From: Colwellia_A sp047621305
GTDB lineage: Bacteria > Pseudomonadota > Gammaproteobacteria > Enterobacterales > Alteromonadaceae
DNA length: 64,000 bases
Assembly (NCBI GenBank): GCA_047621305.1
Contig: JBLHNB010000018.1
Location: 3,864-67,863, forward strand
Reading direction: 5' to 3'
Positions 18,802 through 27,684 of the stretch are shown here, piece after piece (positions within the stretch are counted from its first letter, which is position 1; the number at the start of each line of letters is the position of its first letter). Under the pieces are notes generated by a model. The model made no database searches, was not told the origin of the DNA, and saw only the letters and a program-made list of their open reading frames with translations. Made by a program: the position numbers and the translations under genes.

Positions 18802-19131
18802 ATGGCAGAGTGGAATGACGTATATTTAAATCCATACGCCGAACACGGTAAAAAAAGCGAACAGGTAAAAAAAATCACTGTTTCTATCCCTTTACGTGTT
18901 CTAAAAGTGCTCACCGACGAGCGTACTCGACGACAAGTTAACAATTTGCGTCATGCCACAAATAGTGAGTTATTATGTGAAGCTTTTTTGCATGCTTTTA
19001 CAGGACAACCATTACCTGATGACGAAGACTTAGCAAAAGATAATTGTGAAAAATTACCGGCAAGTGTACGAAAAATACTAGAAGCAAAAGGCATTACTGA
19101 TTTTAGTGCTTACGAAACGGATGAAGATTAG
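18802..19131 (+). CDS. metJ: Methionine repressor MetJ
   Basis: This ribbon-helix-helix repressor of 109 aa uses S-adenosylmethionine as corepressor. The N-terminal two-thirds is almost identical to E. coli MetJ. Visible blocks are AEHGKKSEQVKKITVSIPL (the DNA-binding beta ribbon), LTDERTRRQVNNLRHATNSE and LCEAFLHAFTGQPLPDD. The C-terminus diverges. It is preceded by an AAGGTAA ribosome site and lies divergent from metBL, whose upstream region carries MET boxes. A strong bidirectional terminator follows. Confidence 0.98.
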   Translation: MAEWNDVYLNPYAEHGKKSEQVKKITVSIPLRVLKVLTDERTRRQVNNLRHATNSELLCEAFLHAFTGQPLPDDEDLAKDNCEKLPASVRKILEAKGITDFSAYETDED

Positions 19132-19190
19132 CTGATTATTGTAGCGCTTGCGCAAGACTAAGCGCACGCTGCTGTTGTTTTTCTGGAACT

Positions 19191-19215
19191 AAAAAGCGCC
19201 CTAAGGCGCTTTTTT
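19191..19215. terminator. Bidirectional terminator between metJ and malic enzyme
   Basis: AAAAAGCGCC, a CTAA loop and GGCGCTTTTTT form a perfect GC-rich stem flanked by A and T runs on both sides. It lies between the convergent metJ (+) and malic enzyme (-) genes and should stop transcription both ways. Confidence 0.92.
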
Positions 19216-19243
19216 ATTATCTAATGTTTACATAATTCAATCA

Positions 19244-20488
19244 TTAATCAATCATGTAATCATCAGGATAAGGTAAAGCAGCTACGCCTGAATCGACTGC
19301 CGCCTGAGCAACAGCTTTGGCAACTGCCGAACACAAACGAGAATCCATTGGCTTAGGAATAATATACGCTTTACCAAAAGATAAAGCTTTGCTGCCTGAT
19401 GCTGCAACGACTTCTGCAGGCACTTCTTCTTTCGCTAATGTTCTAATAGCGTGCACCGCAGCAATTTTCATCTCATCATTGATGGTACGAGCACGCACAT
19501 CTAATGCACCACGAAATATAAAAGGAAAACAGAGAACATTGTTAACTTGATTGGGATAGTCAGAACGCCCTGTCGCGATAATAAGATCATCACGTACAGC
19601 ATGTGCTAACTCAGGCTGTATTTCTGGGTCTGGATTTGAACAAGCAAATATTACCGGATTCCCAGCCATTACTTTTACATGTTCAGCAAATAAAACATTA
19701 GGACCAGATACACCAACAAATACGTCTGCACCCTCAATGACGTCTTCTAAAGTACGTTTGTCAGTATTGTTGGCAAATAAGCGCTTATACTCGTTTAAAT
19801 CATCACGACGGGTGTGAATAACGCCTTTTGTATCTAGCATGTAAATTTTTTCACGCTGAGCGCCACACTTAATGAGTAGCTCCATACAAGCAATAGCTGC
19901 GGCACCTGCCCCCATACAGACGATATTTGCGTTTTTAAGACTCTTCCCTTGGATTTCTAAGGCATTGATCATACCTGCAGCGGTAACGATCGCGGTGCCA
20001 TGTTGGTCATCGTGAAATACTGGAATTTTACAGCGTTCAATAAGTGCTTTTTCAATAGCAAAACACTCTGGCGCTTTAATGTCTTCGAGGTTGATACCAC
20101 CAAAACTGTCCGCTATATTAGCCACGGTATTAACGAATTCTTCAACCGTTTTATGTTTTACTTCGATATCAAATGAATTGATATTAGCAAAGCGCTTAAA
20201 TAATAACGCCTTACCTTCCATCACTGGCTTAGCAGCCATACCACCTAAATTTCCCAAGCCTAAAATAGCGGTTCCATTAGTGATAACAGCAACGGTATTG
20301 CCTTTACCGGTATATTTATAAACATCATCAGGATTATCTGCAATGGCGCGTACTGGTTCAGCAACCCCAGGGCTATAGGCTAACGAAAGATCTAAACTTG
20401 TTTCTGCTGGTGTTGTTAATTCAACACTGATTTTACCCGGTGTCGGAAATTGATGATAATCCAGTGCTTGTTGACGAAAATCGCTCAT
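19244..20488 (-). CDS. Malic enzyme (oxaloacetate-decarboxylating), short form
   Basis: This enzyme oxidatively decarboxylates malate to pyruvate. The 414-aa protein contains an N-terminal malic domain (SLAYSPGVAEPVRAI, then TNGTAILGLGNLG) and the ADP-binding site MGAGAAAIA (near residue 193). It ends after the NAD(P)-binding domain, so it lacks the C-terminal phosphotransacetylase-like domain of E. coli MaeB (759 aa). Cofactor choice cannot be settled by eye. It has an AGGACA ribosome site and is monocistronic between the metJ terminator and a 480-bp gap. Confidence 0.93.
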   Translation of the reverse strand: MSDFRQQALDYHQFPTPGKISVELTTPAETSLDLSLAYSPGVAEPVRAIADNPDDVYKYTGKGNTVAVITNGTAILGLGNLGGMAAKPVMEGKALLFKRFANINSFDIEVKHKTVEEFVNTVANIADSFGGINLEDIKAPECFAIEKALIERCKIPVFHDDQHGTAIVTAAGMINALEIQGKSLKNANIVCMGAGAAAIACMELLIKCGAQREKIYMLDTKGVIHTRRDDLNEYKRLFANNTDKRTLEDVIEGADVFVGVSGPNVLFAEHVKVMAGNPVIFACSNPDPEIQPELAHAVRDDLIIATGRSDYPNQVNNVLCFPFIFRGALDVRARTINDEMKIAAVHAIRTLAKEEVPAEVVAASGSKALSFGKAYIIPKPMDSRLCSAVAKAVAQAAVDSGVAALPYPDDYMID

Positions 20489-20922
20489 GAGGGTGTCCTG
20501 ATGTAATATTTAGTTGGATGTTGTTATTATTATATTTAGTTATTATAGTATTGCATTTCACTTCGGTTATTCAAGCTAATATTCATATATAACGTCGCTG
20601 TAAGCTTTAATTAATATAGCCTCTAACAACTCAATCATCACATTATTTAGCTGAATATTCGTTATTTATAGTATTATATTCATCTATAAATAACGCTATT
20701 TGCTTAGATCAAAGTCAAACCGTTATTTGTAGGTGTTTACCTCAAGGTTAAGCAAATTTATGATGATTTCGTCACGAGTTGTTTATTTTTCATGACTAAT
20801 ATCTACACGTTAACAATTAGCATTGAGAAAAAATAAAAGAAATATACGGACATTCATAACTAAAAATGCAATTTGAACTGGCGTTTAAGATGACTGGTTA
20901 TTAAGTAACTATTCAATATTTA
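20489..20922. other. Non-coding gap upstream of malic enzyme, with a 12-bp inverted repeat
   Basis: No gene is evident in this AT-rich stretch between purA and the malic enzyme gene. Its clearest structure is a perfect inverted repeat, CGTTATTTATAG (20662-20673) and CTATAAATAACG (20686-20697), with a 12-bp spacer. That would suit an operator or a cruciform upstream of the leftward malic enzyme gene. A promoter for that gene must lie here, but no convincing -35/-10 pair could be picked. Confidence 0.5.
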
Positions 20923-20961
20923 GAACAAAAAAAACCAGCTAAATAGCTGGTTTTTTTGTTC
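20923..20961 (-). terminator. Terminator of purA
   Basis: ACCAGCT, an AAAT loop and AGCTGGT form a perfect stem flanked by A and T runs (GAACAAAAAAAA and TTTTTTTGTTC), 11 bp past the purA stop. The arms remain complementary through the flanks, so it could work in both directions. Confidence 0.92.
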
Positions 20962-20971
20962 AATATTTTAA

Positions 20972-22270
20972 TTATTCCGAAAATGGATTAACCAAAATAA
21001 TGGTTTCATTTCGATCAGGACCAGTAGAGATGATATCTACAGGTACATTTGTTAGCTCTTCAATACGTTTGATATAAGCTAATGCATTCGCAGGTAATCC
21101 ATCACGAGATGTGACACCAAACGTTTTTTCTGACCAGCCTGGCATTTCTTCATAGACAGGTGTGATCTTTTCATAACCTTCGGCGGCTGTTGGCGGCACA
21201 GTGATAATATCACCTGCTTGCGTTTTATAACCGGTACAAATTTTTAACGTTTTTAAACCGTCTAAAACATCAAGCTTAGTTAAACAGAAACCTGTTACGC
21301 TATTTACCTGAATGGCACGATGCATAGCAACGGCATCAAACCAACCACAACGACGTTCACGGCCCGTAGTGGCACCAAACTCATGGCCAACGGTTCCTAA
21401 ATGATCTCCAATTTCATCGTTTAGTTCTGTAGGGAATGGACCAGAACCAACACGAGTAGTATACGCTTTGGTAATACCTAAGATATAATCGAGGTGACGA
21501 GGTCCTACACCACAGCCTGTAGCAACACCACCGGCCGTAGTATTTGAAGATGTTACATATGGGTAGGTACCATGGTCTATGTCAAGTAAAGTGCCTTGAG
21601 CACCTTCAAACATAATTGAATCACCTGCTTTACGCGCTTGATCAAGGATTTCTGAAATATCAGCAACCATTTTGAGTATTACGTCACGAACTGCTAGTAC
21701 ATCAGCAAGCACTGTTTCATAACAAACTGGCTCAACTTTATAATAGTGCTCTAAAGAAAAGTTATGATATTCAACAATTTCTTTTAATTTATCTGCAAAA
21801 GATTCAACACAAACTAAGTCACCGACACGTAATCCGCGACGAGCTACTTTATCTTCGTATGCTGGGCCAATACCACGACCCGTCGTGCCAATAGCTTTAT
21901 TGCCACGAGCAATTTCACGTGCTGCATCTAAAGCATTGTGATAAGGAAGAATTAAAGGACAAGCGTCACTGATCAGTAAGCGTTCACGTACAGGAATACC
22001 TTTAGCTTCTAACATCGCGATTTCTGTCATTAAGGCTTTTGGACATAAAACTACGCCATTACCTATTAAACATTTTACGTTATCACGTAGTACACCCGAT
22101 GGAATTAAATGAAGTACTGTTTTTTCGCCGTCAATGACCAAAGTATGACCTGCATTATGGCCTCCTTGGTAACGTACTACGTACTTAGCTTTATCTGTGA
22201 GTAAATCAACTATCTTACCCTTACCTTCGTCACCCCATTGGGTGCCTAGAACTACGACGTTTTTGCCCAT
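20972..22270 (-). CDS. purA: Adenylosuccinate synthetase
   Basis: This enzyme joins IMP and aspartate using GTP, the first committed step to AMP. The 432-aa protein opens with VVVLGTQWGDEGKGKIVDLLT, which contains the GTP-binding loop. It has GHNAGHTLV, the signature GIGPAYEDK and a C-terminal STGPDRNETI. Length matches E. coli PurA (432). It is the last gene of the leftward hfl cluster, downstream of the DUF2065 gene, as in many gammaproteobacteria. Confidence 0.98.
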   Translation of the reverse strand: MGKNVVVLGTQWGDEGKGKIVDLLTDKAKYVVRYQGGHNAGHTLVIDGEKTVLHLIPSGVLRDNVKCLIGNGVVLCPKALMTEIAMLEAKGIPVRERLLISDACPLILPYHNALDAAREIARGNKAIGTTGRGIGPAYEDKVARRGLRVGDLVCVESFADKLKEIVEYHNFSLEHYYKVEPVCYETVLADVLAVRDVILKMVADISEILDQARKAGDSIMFEGAQGTLLDIDHGTYPYVTSSNTTAGGVATGCGVGPRHLDYILGITKAYTTRVGSGPFPTELNDEIGDHLGTVGHEFGATTGRERRCGWFDAVAMHRAIQVNSVTGFCLTKLDVLDGLKTLKICTGYKTQAGDIITVPPTAAEGYEKITPVYEEMPGWSEKTFGVTSRDGLPANALAYIKRIEELTNVPVDIISTGPDRNETIILVNPFSE

Positions 22271-22406
22271 TTTTTCAATTTCGATAAAAAATTAGGCGAG
22301 GATTCTACCAAATATAAAAAGTCAGTCCAAGCAATAATTCAGGCTTTTTATCTTGTTTATAAAATAGTCAATCATCTGAGTATGTTAGCAACCAAGAATT
22401 TACGCG

Positions 22407-22592
22407 TTATTTAACTAACCAAAACAATATACAACCTAGGATAATAACGGTTATCCCTATGCTGCGAATTGAAGAAACTGACTCTTCAGCAAGCTTAAGT
22501 ACGTATGTGCGCCACTTATTTGGAAATAAGGCAGGAATTAGCCCCTCGATGATTAGTGCAAATGCTAACGCCATTAATAACGTATCACTCAT
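22407..22592 (-). CDS. DUF2065 small membrane protein (YjeT-like)
   Basis: This 61-aa protein has two predicted transmembrane helices (about residues 4-22 and 43-59) separated by a short basic loop (FPNKWRTYVLKLAEES). Sequence and placement between hflC and purA match the YjeT/DUF2065 family, which has no established function. It lies about 310 bp downstream of hflC, beyond the hflC terminator and a pair of direct repeats, so it probably has its own promoter. Confidence 0.85.
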   Translation of the reverse strand: MSDTLLMALAFALIIEGLIPALFPNKWRTYVLKLAEESVSSIRSIGITVIILGCILFWLVK

Positions 22593-22774
22593 GATTTTAC
22601 CTTTATATGTTTTTTGTAGACCAAGAACGTTACAAATATTTATTCTTAAAACTAAAAGGATTGATTCTGCTAATTGTTGAACGTCCTACGCACCTTTCTC
22701 TCTGAACTTTATAAGCCCATCCTATATACGTCCATCAACATATAGAACAGAAGATCCCTAATAGCTTGCTTATG

Positions 22775-22852
22775 CCCACGACATACCGTTCGTCCTGAAC
22801 ATCGTCGCTCTTATGCATCCTGCACCCACGACATACCGTTCGTCCTGAACAT
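22775..22852. repeat. Pair of 28-bp direct repeats downstream of hflC
   Basis: An identical 28-bp unit beginning CCCACGACATACCGTTCGTC occurs at 22775-22802 and 22825-22852, exactly 50 bp apart. Each unit holds a mini-palindrome GTTCGTCCTGAAC (22788-22800, 22838-22850), and a similar TGCATCCTGCA lies between them (22815-22825). It looks like a REP-type intergenic repeat cluster. The rest of this 310-bp gap between hflC and the DUF2065 gene shows only the hflC terminator and unremarkable AT-rich DNA. Confidence 0.75.
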
Positions 22853-22882
22853 AAAAAAGCCATGACATGTCATGGCTTTTTT
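22853..22882 (-). terminator. Terminator of hflC (perfect 30-bp palindrome)
   Basis: AAAAAAGCCATGACA and TGTCATGGCTTTTTT make a perfect palindrome 20 bp past the hflC stop. The core stem with flanking A and T runs is a classical intrinsic terminator and would act in both directions. Confidence 0.9.
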
Positions 22883-22902
22883 AATAGTGATAACTAAAGG
22901 TA

Positions 22903-23790
22903 TTACTTTTTAGCTTTGCTTGTATCTTTCAAATAGTGGAAAAAATCACTATCAGGTTTTACGACCATGATATCGTTTTTACTATTAAAGCTGTTTTCGT
23001 ACGCTTCAAGGCTTCGATAAAAACTATAAAATTCAGCATCCTGCTTGTAAGAGTCTGCATAAACTTTAGCAGCAATGGCATCACCATCACCACGCATTTC
23101 AAAGGCACTTTTTTGAGCTTGAGCAAGCATAACCGTTACTTTTGCATCAATAGTTGCACGAATGATCTCCGATTGCTCTTGACCTTGTGATCTATGTTCT
23201 TTAGCTACAGCAGTACGCTCTGCACGCATGCGCTCATATATAGAAGCACTTACTTCCGTGGGTAAATTAATCGCTTTAATACGAACATCAACCACGTCAA
23301 TTCCAAGCTCATCACGTGTGCTTGCGGTACTTTCTAATGCTTTTGCCATTATAGAGTCGCGATCACCTGAGACTATTTCTTTAATCGTACGCGTACCAAA
23401 TTCAGTACGTAAGCCATTATTAACTTTTTGTTTTAATAAGGCTTTTGCGTTATCGATTGAACCTGACGTACGTAAATAGTACGTTGAAAAATTCACGATT
23501 TTCCATTTAACAAATGAATCAACCATTAAATCTTTCTTTTCTGATGTTACAAATCGATCCGGTGCTTCATCAAGTGTTTGTATACGTGCATCTATTTTTT
23601 TGACGGAGTTAATGAATGGGAATTTAAAGTGTAACCCAGGTTCATATACTTTCATTTGACCAGATTCAGTATCACGTTTTATTTTTGAAAATTGGAAAAC
23701 GATACCACGCTGTCCTTCAAAAACAACAAAAACTGAAGAGGTCACTAGCATAAATAGTGCGGCAACAATTGCAATTATAAAGTTCTTCAT
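22903..23790 (-). CDS. hflC: HflC, SPFH-domain regulator of FtsH protease
   Basis: This inner-membrane protein of 295 aa has an N-terminal signal-anchor (about residues 5-24) and an SPFH/prohibitin domain (from VFEGQRGIVFQF), followed by a long helical region with SQGQEQSEIIRATIDA. It assembles with HflK into a large cage around FtsH and limits its access to membrane substrates. It starts 2 bp after the hflK stop, so the pair is co-translated. Length is slightly under E. coli HflC (334 aa). Confidence 0.96.
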   Translation of the reverse strand: MKNFIIAIVAALFMLVTSSVFVVFEGQRGIVFQFSKIKRDTESGQMKVYEPGLHFKFPFINSVKKIDARIQTLDEAPDRFVTSEKKDLMVDSFVKWKIVNFSTYYLRTSGSIDNAKALLKQKVNNGLRTEFGTRTIKEIVSGDRDSIMAKALESTASTRDELGIDVVDVRIKAINLPTEVSASIYERMRAERTAVAKEHRSQGQEQSEIIRATIDAKVTVMLAQAQKSAFEMRGDGDAIAAKVYADSYKQDAEFYSFYRSLEAYENSFNSKNDIMVVKPDSDFFHYLKDTSKAKK

Positions 23791-23792
23791 GC

Positions 23793-24938
23793 CTAGTTTC
23801 TCCCGCTATTAAATCTATCTGAACGTCCAGCACCTGATGCGACAGGATGTGTCGAATTAGATTGTTGCGACGTTGTTACTGGAGGTATAATACTATGATT
23901 ATTAGACGATTGTTGTTGCATTATCTTGTCTAATGGTAAGTACATCATGCTATTGCCACCATCAACATCAACCATGACTTTACTGGTATTACTGTAAACC
24001 GTTTCCATCGTTGACATATACATACGTTGACGAGTTACTTCAGGTGCAGCGTGATATTCAGGTAATAATTTATTAAAGCGTGCAACTTTACCTTCAGCAT
24101 CTAAAACCGTTTGTTCTTTGTAAGCAAGTGCTTCTTGCTCCATACGTTTTACACGGCCACGAGCTCTTGGTTCAATACCTCGGGCATAAGCTTCAGCTTC
24201 ACGTAAATATCTAACCTCATCTTCTTGCGCAGCAATGGCATCATCAAAAGCATCTTTTACTTCTTCAGGAGGACGAGCATCTTTAAAGTTAACATCAACA
24301 ATAATTAACCCTAAGTTATATGGTTCAATTATTTTGTCTAATTCTTGCCATACCGATTGACGAATAGATTCTCGACCACTGGTTAATATGTCATTCATCT
24401 TTGAATGGCCGACAACATAACGCAATGCACTATCAAGTGACTGGCTTAAACTGTCGTCAGCATTAGTGACACTGAAAACATAATTACGTGCATCAACAAC
24501 GCGATATTGTATTTGCATTTCCACGCGAACAACATTCTCATCTTGCGTCAACATAAAACCAGCTGCAGGTAAATCACGTGTTGTTTGAATATCAACCGGT
24601 ATAATGCGGTCAATAAAGGTCCATTTCCAACGTAAACCTGGTTCAACATTTCCCGTATATTGACCAAACCTTAAAACGATCCCTTGTTCAGCTTCTTTAA
24701 TGGTATAAAAACCACTAAAAACATACACTAATATCGCTACAATAAGAGCGATGACAAGTCCAATACTTGAAAAACTTTTTCCAGAAGCATTACCACCAGA
24801 AGATTTTCCGCCAAAAATACCACCAAACTTATTACCTAAGTCTTTTAGTAAATCGTCTAAATCTGGTGGTCCTTGATTATTACCACCTTTCTTTTTCCAG
24901 GGGTCTTTATCATTATTCCCCGGTTCATTCCAAGCCAT
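23793..24938 (-). CDS. hflK: HflK, SPFH-domain partner of HflC
   Basis: The protein begins MAWNEPGNNDKDPW, matching the E. coli HflK start, and has a GGERS-like glycine-rich cytosolic tail, one TM helix (about residues 58-78) and an SPFH domain (GFYTIKEAEQGIVLRFGQY). The C-terminus is low-complexity and rich in Gln and Ser. The longer reading frame to 24989 is unlikely, because ATG 24938 has a clean GGAGAG ribosome site and family-like N-terminus. It forms the HflKC complex with the next gene and lies downstream of hflX. Confidence 0.96.
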   Translation of the reverse strand: MAWNEPGNNDKDPWKKKGGNNQGPPDLDDLLKDLGNKFGGIFGGKSSGGNASGKSFSSIGLVIALIVAILVYVFSGFYTIKEAEQGIVLRFGQYTGNVEPGLRWKWTFIDRIIPVDIQTTRDLPAAGFMLTQDENVVRVEMQIQYRVVDARNYVFSVTNADDSLSQSLDSALRYVVGHSKMNDILTSGRESIRQSVWQELDKIIEPYNLGLIIVDVNFKDARPPEEVKDAFDDAIAAQEDEVRYLREAEAYARGIEPRARGRVKRMEQEALAYKEQTVLDAEGKVARFNKLLPEYHAAPEVTRQRMYMSTMETVYSNTSKVMVDVDGGNSMMYLPLDKIMQQQSSNNHSIIPPVTTSQQSNSTHPVASGAGRSDRFNSGRN

Positions 24939-25009
24939 GTTGCTCTCCACTATACTAAAATAAAATAAGGTCACTATACCTAAAGTCATTGCTCGGGTAC
25001 ATGATATTG

Positions 25010-26296
25010 TTATTCTTTGATAAAGCGCTCTATTGCCGCATTATCTTGCTTTACTAATCTTTGCCATTCTCGCGTCGGTAACCTTATTTTTAAGTTACCA
25101 TTACCTTCTTCATCAAACTCTTCGTATTCAATACAATCAAGTTCATATAATTTACCACGTAATTTTCCTTCACAAGGCGGTATACATAAATTATATGTAA
25201 CTATTTGTTTGCCAAGGCGTTCAGATAAAGCTTCAAATAGAAGCTCAATGCCAATACCCGTTTGCGCCGACAACCACACCCTAATAGGGAGACCACTATC
25301 ATCTCTATCTATACGTGGCTCTACATCATCTAACAAATCAATTTTATTACATATCAATAATTGCGGCACGTCACCTGCATCAATTTCATCAAGCACTTTC
25401 TGTACTTGCTCAATATTTTCGTTACGGCGGTCATCGGCAATGTCTATAACATGTAATAATAACTCAGCCTCACGTGTTTCAGTTAACGTTGCTTTAAAAG
25501 CGGCGACCAAATCATGAGGTAAATGACGAATAAAGCCAACAGTATCCGCTAAAATAACGCGACCAACATCGTCTACTTCAATTCGTCGCAAAGTCGGGTC
25601 AAGGGTTGCAAATAATTGATCTGCAGCATAAACATCGGCTTGGGTTATACAATTGAATAATGTCGATTTACCGGCATTGGTGTAACCGACTAAAGAAACC
25701 GTCGGTAATTCAGCCTTATTTCGTGCTCTACGTCCTTGATGGCGCTGCTTTTCAACTTTTTCCAGGCGTTTACGAATATTTGTCATACGCTCACGTAGTA
25801 AACGTCTATCTGTTTCTAACTGTGTCTCGCCCGGTCCACGTAAACCTATACCACCCTTTTGACGCTCCAAATGGGTCCAACCACGTATCAAACGTGTACT
25901 CATGTGCCGAAGCTGGGCAAGCTCAACTTGCAATTTTCCTTCATGGGTACGTGCTCGTTGAGCAAAAATATCCAAAATGAGAGACGTTCTATCAATGACA
26001 CGACATTGACATAATGCTTCAATATTTTTTTCTTGAGAAGGTGACAAACTATGGTTAAATAAAATGACATTGGCGTTATACATAGTAACGGCTTCAGATA
26101 TTTCATCTGCTTTACCACTACCGACAAAGTATTTAACGTGTGGTTTATCACGCTTGCCTGTGACAACCGTAAGCGCAGTTGCACCCGCTGAATCTACAAG
26201 CATTTCAAACTCTTGTAAATCTTCACGTGCGTTTTCATCGGGTAAATCTAAATGGACAAGTATGGCTTGCTCACCGGCTTGATAACGATCAAACAA
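25010..26296 (-). CDS. hflX: Ribosome-associated GTPase HflX
   Basis: This GTPase splits stalled or stressed 70S ribosomes. The N-terminal HflX domain (FDRYQAGEQAILVHLDL onward) is followed by a coiled helical linker with GGIGLRGPGETQLE and a G domain: VSLVGYTNAGKSTLFN (G1), DTVGFI (G3) and CNKIDLL (G4). A TTG start at 26296 fits the family N-terminus and has an AGGT site upstream; another TTG at 26314 would add six residues. Both alternatives are non-ATG. It sits between hfq and hflK as in E. coli. Confidence 0.95.
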   Translation of the reverse strand: MFDRYQAGEQAILVHLDLPDENAREDLQEFEMLVDSAGATALTVVTGKRDKPHVKYFVGSGKADEISEAVTMYNANVILFNHSLSPSQEKNIEALCQCRVIDRTSLILDIFAQRARTHEGKLQVELAQLRHMSTRLIRGWTHLERQKGGIGLRGPGETQLETDRRLLRERMTNIRKRLEKVEKQRHQGRRARNKAELPTVSLVGYTNAGKSTLFNCITQADVYAADQLFATLDPTLRRIEVDDVGRVILADTVGFIRHLPHDLVAAFKATLTETREAELLLHVIDIADDRRNENIEQVQKVLDEIDAGDVPQLLICNKIDLLDDVEPRIDRDDSGLPIRVWLSAQTGIGIELLFEALSERLGKQIVTYNLCIPPCEGKLRGKLYELDCIEYEEFDEEGNGNLKIRLPTREWQRLVKQDNAAIERFIKE

Positions 26297-26335
26297 ATGA
26301 GCAGTACCTAACAATAAAACTAACGTTCATTAAAT

Positions 26336-26599
26336 TTACACATCCGAAGACAGATCAGAGTCTGATTCATTTGCTGAAGGTGTCGGCATGGTATTAACAG
26401 CACGGGAAGGTACTACTGTTGATATGGCATGCTTATAAACCATTTGGCTTACGGTATTTTTCAACAGAATGACAAATTGATCAAAAGATTCAACTTGCCC
26501 TTGTAGTTTAATGCCATTCACTAAATAAATTGCTACTGGAATGCGATCACGTCGTAAAGCATTCAAAAATGGGTCTTGTAAAGACTGCCCCTTTGCCAT
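26336..26599 (-). CDS. hfq: RNA chaperone Hfq
   Basis: This 87-aa Sm-like protein forms hexamers that pair small RNAs with mRNAs. Sm1 (SLQDPFLNALRRDRIPVAIYL, 20-residue core) and Sm2 with the hallmark YKHAIST are intact. The C-terminal tail is short and acidic/Ser-rich (SANESDSDLSSDV), typical of marine gammaproteobacteria and shorter than in E. coli (102 aa). It lies between miaA and hflX, the conserved order. Confidence 0.98.
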   Translation of the reverse strand: MAKGQSLQDPFLNALRRDRIPVAIYLVNGIKLQGQVESFDQFVILLKNTVSQMVYKHAISTVVPSRAVNTMPTPSANESDSDLSSDV

Positions 26600-26706
26600 T
26601 GTGTGGCCCTCTTGTTATTTTTATTAAAAGTTATGTTTAAGCGTAATGCTTTTATCAATAAGTTGAGCTATTTAAACCTGTTACAAATTTAATTATACAT
26701 CAATGT

Positions 26707-27669
26707 TTAAACTTTGCTTACTGTTGACAAAATTTGTTGTAAATTATTTTCATCTTCCATATTTAACCATGTTAAATTTGGCCAATTACGTAACCACGTT
26801 AGTTGTCGTTTTGCTAATTGTCTGGTTGCACAAATACCACGAAATACCATTTCATCATGATCATATTCGTCGTTGAGGTATTGCCACATCTGACGATAAC
26901 CAACACAACGAATTGCGGGTAAGTCAGCGTGTAAATCATTACGTGCTTTCAACTCAACCACTTCTTGCTCGAAATTTTGTTCGATCATTTGGTTAAATCT
27001 TAATTCGATTCTTTGATGTAATACTTTACGGTCTGACGGCGTAATGCCAAATTGTAAAACATCGCCGCTAAGTCTATCACCTTTAATTTCAGTTAATTGT
27101 GACAAAGTGTTACCTGTAATACGGAAAACTTCCAAGGCACGAGTTATGCGTTGCGGATCATTTTCATGAATTCTTTTTGCTGCAGTAGGATCTATCTCTG
27201 CTAGCATTTGATGCATAGCTTGCCAGCCTAATGTATTTGCTTGTTTTTCTATCTCAGCTCTAACATCTACATTAGCTTCTGGTAAAGGAGAAATGCCTTC
27301 AATTAAGCTCTTAAAATACATCATTGTACCGCCAACTAACAAAGGTATACGGCCTTTTGCTCTTATCTTCGCAATTTCAGCCAAAGCATCACGACAAAAG
27401 TCGGCAGCAGAATAACTTTGTGCCGCATCAATGAGATTAATTAATGCATGTGGATATTCTTTTAATTCTTCATCAGTGGGCTTTGCCGTACCAATATTCA
27501 TATTTTTATAAACCAGCGCTGAATCAACACTAATAATATCGCACGGTAAGGCATCGTATAACGCCATTGCTAACGCTGTTTTACCTGAAGCTGTTGGCCC
27601 CATTAAACAAATAACAGGAGGTAATTTGTTACTTGATTCAATGTTCACAGAATTTAAGTCTAGCGACAT
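26707..27669 (-). CDS. miaA: tRNA dimethylallyltransferase
   Basis: This enzyme adds an isopentenyl group to A37 of tRNAs that read codons starting with U. The 320-aa protein has the P-loop CLMGPTASGKTALAM near residue 25, SVDSALVYKNMNIGTAKP and the later RCVGYRQMW segment. It starts 15 bp after mutL ends in the conserved mutL-miaA-hfq order. E. coli hfq has promoters inside miaA; equivalents were not sought in detail here. Confidence 0.97.
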   Translation of the reverse strand: MSLDLNSVNIESSNKLPPVICLMGPTASGKTALAMALYDALPCDIISVDSALVYKNMNIGTAKPTDEELKEYPHALINLIDAAQSYSAADFCRDALAEIAKIRAKGRIPLLVGGTMMYFKSLIEGISPLPEANVDVRAEIEKQANTLGWQAMHQMLAEIDPTAAKRIHENDPQRITRALEVFRITGNTLSQLTEIKGDRLSGDVLQFGITPSDRKVLHQRIELRFNQMIEQNFEQEVVELKARNDLHADLPAIRCVGYRQMWQYLNDEYDHDEMVFRGICATRQLAKRQLTWLRNWPNLTWLNMEDENNLQQILSTVSKV

Positions 27670-27684
27670 ACGTGCAAATATTCG

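Noticed and set aside
18611..18829. 72-codon frame upstream of and overlapping metJ
   Set aside because: Starts inside the dispersed repeat, runs out of frame into metJ, and has no recognisable content.
22775..22852. Two 28-bp direct repeats as a mini CRISPR
   Set aside because: Only two repeats, a 22-bp interval too short for usual spacers, no cas genes, and internal palindromes of REP type.
25017..25517. 166-codon plus-strand frame opposite hflX
   Set aside because: Lies wholly antisense to the clearly conserved G domain of hflX; composition is that of a reversed coding frame.
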